Below are positions 58,085-64,000 of a DNA stretch of 64,000 bases, one piece after another. The notes under the pieces were generated by a model that saw only the letters and a program-made list of their open reading frames with translations, was not told where the DNA came from and made no database searches. This DNA is from Palsa-504 sp963744005 (GTDB lineage Bacteria > Actinomycetota > Actinomycetes > Streptosporangiales > Streptosporangiaceae): positions 1,922,001-1,986,000 of the forward strand of contig CAVURU010000003.1 of NCBI GenBank assembly GCA_963744005.1, in the 5' to 3' direction. Numbering within the stretch: the first letter of the stretch is position 1; the number at the start of each line of letters is the position of its first letter. A program made the translations under genes and the position numbers.

Positions 58085-59360
58085 GCCGAAGAAGGTCCTG
58101 GAGCTGGCCGGCCGCGAGGTGGCCATCAGCAACCCGAGCAAGGTGTTCTTCCCGGGGGCCGGGGTGACCAAGCTGGACATGGTCCGGTACTACCTGGCCG
58201 TCTCGGCCGGGGCGCTGGGCGGGGTCAGCCACCGGCCGATGGCGCTCAAGCGATTCGTGAACGGGGCCGAGAAAGAGGCGTTCTTCCAGAAGCGGGCCCC
58301 GGACAACCGGCCGGACTGGATCGGCACGGTGGAGCTGCGCTTCCCCTCCGGCCGCACCGCGGACGAGGTGGTGGTCAGCGACGAGGCCGCGCTGGCCTGG
58401 GTGGTCAACCTGGGCTGCATCGACCTGAACCCGCATCCGGTCCGGGACACCGACCTGGATCACCCGGATGAGCTGCGGGTCGACCTCGACCCGGTGCCGG
58501 GCGTGGCCTGGCCGCAGATCAGGGACGTGGCCCTGGTGGCCCGGGACGTGCTGGCCGACTTCGGCCTGACGGGCTGGCCGAAGACCTCCGGGTCCCGGGG
58601 CATGCACATCTACGCGCGGATCGAGCCGCGCTGGCCGTTCGGCGAGGTGCGCCGGGCGGCGGTGGCCGTGGCGCGGGAGATCGAACGGCGGGCGCCGGAC
58701 CTGGCCACCGCCAAGTGGTGGAAGGAAGAGCGGCACGGCGTCTTCGTCGACTACAACCAGAACGCCAAGGACCGCACGGTGGCCTCGGCGTACTCCATCC
58801 GGCCGGTGCCCGACGCCCGGGTGTCGACGCCGCTGACCTGGGAGGAGGTGCCATCCTGCGACCCGGCGGCATACACCATCGCCACTGTGCCGGAGCGGTT
58901 CGCGGCCCTCGGGGACCCGTGGGCGGGGATGGACGAGGCGGCCGGATCGCTGGCGGAGCTGATCGCGCAGGCCGACCGGGACGAGGCGGCCGGGCTGCCG
59001 GACGCGCCGTGGCCGCCGCACTATGAGAAGCAGGCCGGCGAGGCGCCGCGGGTGCAGCCGTCCAAGCGCCGCCCGGCGTCGGGTACCACTGGGCGGCGGC
59101 GGAGCACGATGCCGCTGATCGAGATCGCGCGGGCGCAGACCGAGGACGAGGCCATGGCGGGGCTGGAGCGCTGGAAGGAACGCCACGCCGAGATCTGGCC
59201 GCAGCTGGAGCCCCGGGACGTGCTGGTGGACAAGATGCGCGGGCGCAGCTCGGTCTGGTACCGGATCCGGCTCAACCTGCAGCACGTGCCGGAGGGCCAG
59301 CGGCCGGCGCAGGAGCCGCTGGACGTGGACTACGACCCGTGGCAGGGGTTCCAGCCCTAG
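58077..59360 (+). CDS. LigD-type polymerase/primase domain protein
   Basis: 427-residue protein with a LigD polymerase (PolDom, archaeo-eukaryotic primase) domain in about 1-295: ISNPSKVFFPGAGVTK, the catalytic pair in LRVDLDPVPGVAW and SGSRGMHIYARI (His). It would insert ribonucleotides at DNA ends in NHEJ. A C-terminal tail of about 130 residues, Pro/Arg-rich then helical (ERWKERHAEIWPQLEPRD), is not part of the canonical domain. The nuclease domain is missing. It begins inside the ligase gene, and converges with glpK, stop codons overlapping by 4 nt. Confidence 0.9.
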   Translation: MAEPKKVLELAGREVAISNPSKVFFPGAGVTKLDMVRYYLAVSAGALGGVSHRPMALKRFVNGAEKEAFFQKRAPDNRPDWIGTVELRFPSGRTADEVVVSDEAALAWVVNLGCIDLNPHPVRDTDLDHPDELRVDLDPVPGVAWPQIRDVALVARDVLADFGLTGWPKTSGSRGMHIYARIEPRWPFGEVRRAAVAVAREIERRAPDLATAKWWKEERHGVFVDYNQNAKDRTVASAYSIRPVPDARVSTPLTWEEVPSCDPAAYTIATVPERFAALGDPWAGMDEAAGSLAELIAQADRDEAAGLPDAPWPPHYEKQAGEAPRVQPSKRRPASGTTGRRRSTMPLIEIARAQTEDEAMAGLERWKERHAEIWPQLEPRDVLVDKMRGRSSVWYRIRLNLQHVPEGQRPAQEPLDVDYDPWQGFQP

Positions 59361-60873
59361 ACGTCCACCCAGTTCAGGGTGCGCTGGACGGCCTTGCGCC
59401 AGCCGGCGTAGCCCGCCTCCCGGCGGTCGGCGGTCCAGCTGGGTTCCCAGCGCCGGGACTCGCGCCAGTTGGCCCGCAGTTCGCCGGTGTCCCGCCAGAA
59501 CCCGGTGGCCAGGCCGGCCGCGTAGGCCGCGCCCAGCGCGGTCGTCTCGGCCACCTCGGGCCGGCTGACCGGCACGCCGAGGATGTCGGCCTGCAGCTGC
59601 ATGGCCAGGTCGTTGGCGGTGACCCCGCCGTCCACCTTGAGCACGTCCAGGGCGACGCCGGAGTCGCGGGCCATCGCGTCGGCCACGTCCCTGGTCTGGT
59701 AGGCGATCGACTCCAGCGTGGCGCGGGCCAGGTGCGCGCTGGTGTGGAAGCGGGACAGGCCGACAATGGCGCCGCGCGCGTCGGCCCGCCAGTACGGCGC
59801 GAACAGGCCGGAGAACGCGGGCACGAAGTAGGCGCCCTCGGTGTCGTCGACCTGCGCGGCCAGCGTCTCGCTCTGGGCCGCGCCGCTGATGATGCCGAGC
59901 TGGTCGCGCAGCCACTGCACCGCGGCCCCGGTGACCGCGATCGAGCCCTCCAGGGCGAAGGTGGCGGGCCGGGAACCGGACTTCAGGCACACGGTGGTCA
60001 GCAGCCCGTTGGCCGAGCGGACGACCTCGCCGCCGGTGTTCAGCAGCAGGAAGTTGCCGGTGCCGTAGGTGTTCTTGGCCTCACCGGGGGCGAAGCAGAC
60101 CTGGCCCGCCATGGCGGCCTGCTGGTCACCCAGCGCGGCGGTGATGGGCAGCTCGCCGCCGAACGGCCCGTCGGCGGTGGTCAGCCCGTACGGCTCGGGC
60201 GAGATGGACGGCGCGATCCGGGGCAGCATGGCGCGCGGCACCCCGAACAGCCCGAGCAGCTCGTCGTCCCAGTCCAGGGTGGCCAGGTCCATCAGCATGG
60301 TGCGGCTGGCGTTGGTCACGTCGGTGACGTGGACGCCGCCCGCGGTCCCGCCGGTCAGGTTCCACAGCAGCCAGGTGTCCACGGTGCCGAAGATGGCCTC
60401 GCCTCGTCCGGCGTCGGCCCGCAGGCCGTCGACGTGCTCGAGCATCCAGCGCAGCTTGCCGCCGGAAAAATAGGTGGCGGGCGGCAGGCCGGCCTTGCGC
60501 CGGATCACCTCGCCGCGGCCAGGCGCGCTCCAGGGCGGCGGCGATGGCGTCGGTCCGGGTGTCCTGCCAGACAATGGCGTTGCCGTACGGGCGCCCGGTC
60601 CGGCGGTTCCACACGATGGTGGTCTCCCGCTGGTTGGTCAGGCCGAGCGCGGCCAGGTCGGCCACGCCGAGCCGCTGGGTGTTCAGCACGGTCTTGATGA
60701 CGGCGCTGGTCCGCTCCCAGATCTCCACCGGGTTGTGCTCGACCCACCCGGCCCGGGGCAGCACCTGGGTGTGCTCGAGCTGGTGCCGGCGCGATCTCGG
60801 CCCCGGAGTGATCGAAGAGCATGAACCGGGTGCTGGTGGTGCCCTGATCCACCGCGCCGACGAAATCGGCCAC
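59357..60873 (-). pseudogene. glpK: glycerol kinase, two frameshifts
   Basis: Glycerol kinase (glycerol to glycerol 3-phosphate) with normal length, 504 residues, if two extra bases are removed. Segment one (GTG start, GGAGG before it) ADFVGAVDQGTTSTRFMLFD; segment two VEHNPVEIWERTSAV...TNQRETTIVWNRRTG...VWQDTR; segment three FSGGKLRWMLEHV, DVTNASRTML, GALGDQQAAMAGQ-like and DGGVTANDLAMQLQADIL. Breaks are near 60788 (extra G in CCGGCG) and 60521 (extra A in GGCCAGGCG). Both are single-base insertions in GC tracts. It diverges from glpD, so the pair forms the glycerol utilisation unit. Confidence 0.88.
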
Positions 60874-60963
60874 GTCATCCTCCCTGCTCGACCCGTGCTG
60901 TGCGCATCATCGACATCCGGGGATAAACAGCCGTTAACCGGGACGTACCGGATGTCGGGTAGA

Positions 60964-60993
60964 TTGACGATGTACATACCCTAGAGCTATGGG
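60964..60993 (+). promoter_or_regulatory. glpD promoter with palindrome
   Basis: TTGACG (60964-60969) and TATGGG (60988-60993) are spaced by 18 nt and would start transcription close to the GTG/ATG at 61000-61003, so glpD may be leaderless, although GGGG at 60991-60994 could also serve as a ribosome site. ATGTACAT (60970-60977) is a palindrome inside the promoter and could bind a glycerol regulator. The regulator gene is not in the window. Confidence 0.4.
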
Positions 60994-61002
60994 GAACCGG
61001 TG

Positions 61003-62754
61003 ATGGCGAGCAACGGCGGTGTCCTGGACGCCCGGGAGCGCAGCGCGGCGCTCAGCCGGCTGGCGGCCGAGCGGTTCGACGTGCTGGTCATCGGGGGCGG
61101 CATCACCGGGGCCGGGGCGGCCCTGGACGCGGCCTCCCGCGGCCTGCGGGTGGCCCTGGTGGAGGCGCGCGACCTGGCCTCGGGCACCTCGAGCCGGTCG
61201 AGCAAGCTGGTGCACGGCGGCCTGCGCTACCTGGAGCAGCGTGACTTCAAGCTGGTCTACGAGGCGCTGCGGGAGCGTGACCTGCTGGTCTCGAAGCTGG
61301 CGCCGCACCTGGTCAAGCCGGTGTCGTTCCTCTTCCCGCTGTATAAGAAGGTGGTGGAGCGGCCCTACATCGGCGCCGGGCTGGTCCTGTACGACGCGAT
61401 GGAGGGGACCAAGCGGCCGGTGCCGCACCACCGGCACCTGACCGTGCGCGGCGCGCTGAAGCTGGCTCCCGGGCTGTCCTCGGACCGGCTGGCCGGGGCG
61501 ATGCGCTACTACGACGCCCAGGTCGACGACGCGCGGTACACCCTGACGGTGGCCCGCACCGCGGCGGCGCTCGGGGCGGTGGTCGCCACCCGGGTCAGCG
61601 CGGTCGGGCTGCTGCGGTCTGCGGGCGAGGCCCGGGTGACCGGCGCGCGGGTGCGCGATGAGGAGACCGGGCACGAGGTCACGGTAACCGCGGACACGGT
61701 GGTGGTCTGCGCCGGGGTGTGGACCGACCTGGTGCACGAGCTGGCCGGGGTGCAGGCCGGCTACCAGGTCCGGATGTCCAAGGGCGTGCACATCGTGGTG
61801 CCGCGGGAGGCGGTGCAGGCCGATACCGGGATGATCGTGCGCACCGACAAGAGCGTGCTGTTCTTCATCCCGTGGGGCGAGCGGTGGATCGTCGGCACGA
61901 CCGACACCGACTTCTCCGGCGACCGGGCCGAGCCGGCCGTGACCGAGGACGACGTGGACTACATCCTGGCCAACGCGAACCGGGTGCTGGCCCGGCCGCT
62001 GGACCGGTCCGACGTCATCGCGGCCTACGCCGGGCTGCGGCCGCTGGTGGCCGCGGCGGCCGGGCCCAAGGGGGCCAAGCCCACGACCAAGCTGTCCCGG
62101 GAGCACGTGGTCGACGTGCCGGTGCCGGGACTGGCCAGCATCGCGGGCGGCAAGTTCACCACCTACCGGCTGATGGCCCGGGACGTGGTGGACGCGGCGG
62201 TGGCGGGCCTGGGCCGGGAGGTGCCGGCCTCGGTCACCGACCAGGTGCCGCTGATCGGCGCGGACGGCCTGGCCGCGGTGCGAGCCGGCGCCGGGCGGCT
62301 GGCCGAGGACTACGGCGTGCCGCGGCCCGCGGTGGAGCACCTGCTGGACCGGTACGGCACGCTGGCCGCCGACGTCCTGGACCTGACCCGCGCGGACCAG
62401 GGCCTGGCCGAGCCGCTGGCCGACGGCCACCCGTACCTGCGGGCCGAGGTGGCCTACGCGGTGGTGGCCGAGGACGCGCTGCACGTCGAGGACGTGCTGA
62501 TGCGCCGGATGCGGCTGTTCATCGAGTCCGCCGACTCCGGGACCGGGGTGGCGGCCGAGGTGAGCTCGATCATGGGGCGGCTGCTGGGCTGGAGCCGGCG
62601 CAGGCGGGCCGCGGAGAACCGGCGCTATGCGGAGCTGGTCGCGGCCGAGCAGATTCAGGACGCGCCGGCGGCGGACGGCACGGGGCTAGCCGGCGCGGGG
62701 CTGGCCGGCCTGGGGCGGGCCGGCCAGGAACTGGCCGCGGCCGCCGCGGGATGA
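61003..62754 (+). CDS. glpD: aerobic glycerol-3-phosphate dehydrogenase
   Basis: 583-residue FAD enzyme oxidising glycerol 3-phosphate to dihydroxyacetone phosphate and passing electrons to quinones at the membrane. FAD motif DVLVIGGGITGAGAALDAAS, SRSSKLVHGGLRYLE and FIPWGERWIVGTTDTDFSG, plus the C-terminal DAO_C domain. Divergent with glpK; together they take glycerol to glycolysis. The last about 25 residues are Gly/Ala-rich. No glpF is present in the window. Confidence 0.95.
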   Translation: MASNGGVLDARERSAALSRLAAERFDVLVIGGGITGAGAALDAASRGLRVALVEARDLASGTSSRSSKLVHGGLRYLEQRDFKLVYEALRERDLLVSKLAPHLVKPVSFLFPLYKKVVERPYIGAGLVLYDAMEGTKRPVPHHRHLTVRGALKLAPGLSSDRLAGAMRYYDAQVDDARYTLTVARTAAALGAVVATRVSAVGLLRSAGEARVTGARVRDEETGHEVTVTADTVVVCAGVWTDLVHELAGVQAGYQVRMSKGVHIVVPREAVQADTGMIVRTDKSVLFFIPWGERWIVGTTDTDFSGDRAEPAVTEDDVDYILANANRVLARPLDRSDVIAAYAGLRPLVAAAAGPKGAKPTTKLSREHVVDVPVPGLASIAGGKFTTYRLMARDVVDAAVAGLGREVPASVTDQVPLIGADGLAAVRAGAGRLAEDYGVPRPAVEHLLDRYGTLAADVLDLTRADQGLAEPLADGHPYLRAEVAYAVVAEDALHVEDVLMRRMRLFIESADSGTGVAAEVSSIMGRLLGWSRRRRAAENRRYAELVAAEQIQDAPAADGTGLAGAGLAGLGRAGQELAAAAAG

Positions 62755-62760
62755 GCATGA

Positions 62761-63375
62761 ATGACCGCCAAGAACCTGCTGCTGACGTTCCGGCTTGACC
62801 AGGAGCGGCGAAGCCGCCTGAAGGCCCGGCTGGCCGGCGAGGGACGCACCATGTCCGAGGTGGTGACCCACGGCCTGCGCCAGTACGTGCAGGGCGCGAC
62901 CTCCCGCGCCGACGCCGCGCCGGCGGCAGGCGATCCGCCCCGGCTACCCGAGCGTGCCGCCGCCCGGCTGCGTGAGCTGCGCTCCGCCGGGCACACCGAG
63001 GCGCTGTCGGCCACGCTGGCCGCGCTGAGCGAGGCGGGATGGCCGCTGCGCTCGCTGGCCGAGGCCCTCGGGGTCAGCAAGCAGGCGGTCCAGGGGCGCA
63101 TCCGGCGGCTGGTCCCCGGCCAGGCAGGCGCCCCGGTGAGCGGATACGAGCCGCCGCCGCCCTTCCCGCACCGGCGCGAGGCCAGCGCCCAGGGGCTCCG
63201 GCCGCACCTGACGATCAAGATCGACCAGGCGCTGCGGTCGGCGGCGCACCAGGCCGCCGCGCGCGAGGGCAGCTCGCTGAGCCAGGTGGTGGAGGCCATC
63301 CTGGACCGCTACCTGCACCACGGCCTGGCCGGGGAGGATCAGCCCGCCGTCCCGGCCCGCCGAGGGCGGGCCGGC
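62761..63375 (+). CDS. RHH-HTH-RHH protein, 3' end unresolved
   Basis: Starts MTAKNLLLTFRLDQERRSRL with a ribbon-helix-helix domain (about 1-47), followed by a helix-turn-helix (LRSLAEALGVSKQAVQGRIR, about 98-118), then a second ribbon-helix-helix (LTIKIDQALRSAAHQAAARE, about 148-190). It is probably a DNA-binding regulator or a partner of a toxin or partition protein. The ATG is 6 nt after the glpD stop. No stop codon follows in this frame up to the end of the window, running antisense over the next gene, which is unlikely; an indel near 63345-63375 would end it at TGA 63432-63434. The end given here is where the evidence stops. Confidence 0.6.
63352..63374. terminator. 10-bp GC hairpin between convergent genes
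   Basis: CCGGCCCGCC and GGCGGGCCGG around a GAG loop, perfect stem, lying at the end of the RHH gene and immediately past the methyltransferase stop (TAA, 63376-63378). No T-run, so it is a weak or factor-dependent terminator. Confidence 0.5.
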
Positions 63376-64000
63376 TTACGCGTCATCCGCGTGCCGCAGG
63401 ACCAGGATCATCCGCCAGGCGTCCGGCGCGGTGACCGGGGTGGCCACGTCGAAGTCCCCGTGGCGGGCCACCACCTCGAGACGGCCGGCCAGCTGGATGG
63501 CCGCGGTGAGCTCGGTGGCGGTCCAGAAGCGGTTGGGCACGACGTCGGTGACGGACCGCGCCGGGCCCTCGTGCGGGTAGTAGGTGACGCTGACGTGCTC
63601 CCTGGTCACCTGCGTGACCGGGTCGATCGCGTCCGTCCCGCCGCCCCAGCGCACCCGGACCACGCCGCCGGGGATCTCGCTGCTCCACTCGGTGCTGGTC
63701 CGGCGCTCGACGGCGAAGAAGTCAGCCGGGTGGGCCAGCTCCATGATGTACAGGCCGCCCGGGGCCAGGTGGGCGGCCACCGAGGCCAGGTGCCCGAGCA
63801 GGTCATCCAGGGTCAGCAGGTGACACACCGAGTTGAGCATGGTGATGGCCAGGTCGAACTGGCGGCCGAGCCGGAAGTCGCGCATGTCGCCCTGCACCAC
63901 GGTGAGCGGGAGCTGGTCGGATGCGGCCAGCTCGACGGCCCGGGCGCACATGGCCGGGCTGAGGTCCAGGGTGGTGACGTCCAGGCCGCGGCGGGCCAGG
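63376..64000 (-). CDS. class I SAM-dependent methyltransferase, 5' part cut by window
   Basis: C-terminal part (about 208 residues) of a SAM methyltransferase; the start is beyond the window. The visible part begins LARRGLDVTTLDLSPAM, has VVQGDMRDFRLGRQFDLAI (acidic motif II and post-motif), LNSVCHLLTLDDLLGHL and HLAPGGLYIMELAHP. A Rossmann-type methyltransferase-12/25 domain; substrate unknown. Ends with TAA at 63376-63378. Confidence 0.85.
   Translation of the reverse strand, partial: LARRGLDVTTLDLSPAMCARAVELAASDQLPLTVVQGDMRDFRLGRQFDLAITMLNSVCHLLTLDDLLGHLASVAAHLAPGGLYIMELAHPADFFAVERRTSTEWSSEIPGGVVRVRWGGGTDAIDPVTQVTREHVSVTYYPHEGPARSVTDVVPNRFWTATELTAAIQLAGRLEVVARHGDFDVATPVTAPDAWRMILVLRHADDA

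Noticed and set aside
62751..62798. Short ORF from ATG overlapping the glpD stop (MSMNDRQEP...)
   Set aside because: It ends after 15 codons in the same DNA that encodes the RHH N-terminus in another frame.
1..64000. Biosynthetic cluster, prophage, toxin-antitoxin pair or CRISPR system
   Set aside because: No PKS/NRPS, integrase, capsid, cas or paired toxin genes were recognised; regulators and pumps here are scattered single modules.

Overview
The window is high-GC DNA (about 70% or more by eye) with the habits of a soil-type, spore- or mycelium-forming actinomycete: many GTG/TTG starts, leaderless-looking promoters, a DmdR/IdeR-type iron box, a 13E12-type HNH protein, a PAS-GAF-SpoIIE-HATPase regulator, an FHA-ABC exporter like mycobacterial Rv1747, an LmeA-like protein, split LigD-type end-joining genes and the MurD2/MurL route to D-glutamate in peptidoglycan. 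I cannot place it below phylum/order with confidence; Streptosporangiales or Micromonosporales-like is the best guess. No rRNA, tRNA, CRISPR array, IS element or prophage was recognised.

Layout. 0-11 kb: gamma carbonic anhydrase and a pentapeptide protein diverging from a symmetric promoter, then envelope genes (murL-murD2, pgeF, M19 dipeptidase, FHA-ABC exporter) interrupted by an HNH/DUF222 gene with an AT-rich leader. 11-18 kb: lmeA-like, HIT, a MenG-like methyltransferase overlapping a UbiA-like membrane protein, a SpoIIE-type phosphatase and a diguanylate cyclase. 18-31 kb: accessory metabolism and regulation: MFS pumps, a sedolisin protease, an LLM flavin monooxygenase/MarR/FMN-reductase operon behind a long palindrome, a ThDP enzyme, an ECF42-type sigma factor facing a DGPF protein, an MBL hydrolase and a yeast-type cytosine deaminase. 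31-37 kb: enoyl-CoA hydratase, PPK2, a LysR-HTH/alpha-beta hydrolase fusion and two DHA2 pumps that share a bidirectional terminator. 37-42 kb: a pgi-gnd-zwf operon followed by a diacylglycerol-kinase-like gene. 42-49 kb: FAD oxidase, dapF-like, degenerate NUDIX, a cluster of DnaA-box-like sites, DinB, and a nucleobase permease/deaminase operon. 49-64 kb: a STAND/TPR ATPase in a gene-poor stretch, an iron-box-controlled iron ABC transporter with no ATPase gene, a FAD monooxygenase/TetR pair with twin operators, split NHEJ ligase and polymerase genes, divergent glpK/glpD, an RHH-HTH-RHH protein and a partial methyltransferase.

Two global features matter to any user. First, at least four otherwise intact conserved genes (murD2, the STAND ATPase, the DNA ligase, and glpK twice) are broken by single-base indels in GC-rich tracts, and a fifth (RHH protein) has lost its stop; each is restored to normal family length by single-base corrections, so uncorrected sequencing error is as likely as real decay. 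Second, several genes carry in-frame minisatellites (12, 15 or 18 bp units) that lengthen loops or linkers.

The least conventional items are the LysR-HTH/hydrolase fusion, the RHH-HTH-RHH protein, paired six-codon ORFs with strong ribosome binding sites, the deaminase with HCDVDQ in place of HAGE, and the phased TGTGGA cluster. I did not find a clearly new multi-gene defence or biosynthetic system.
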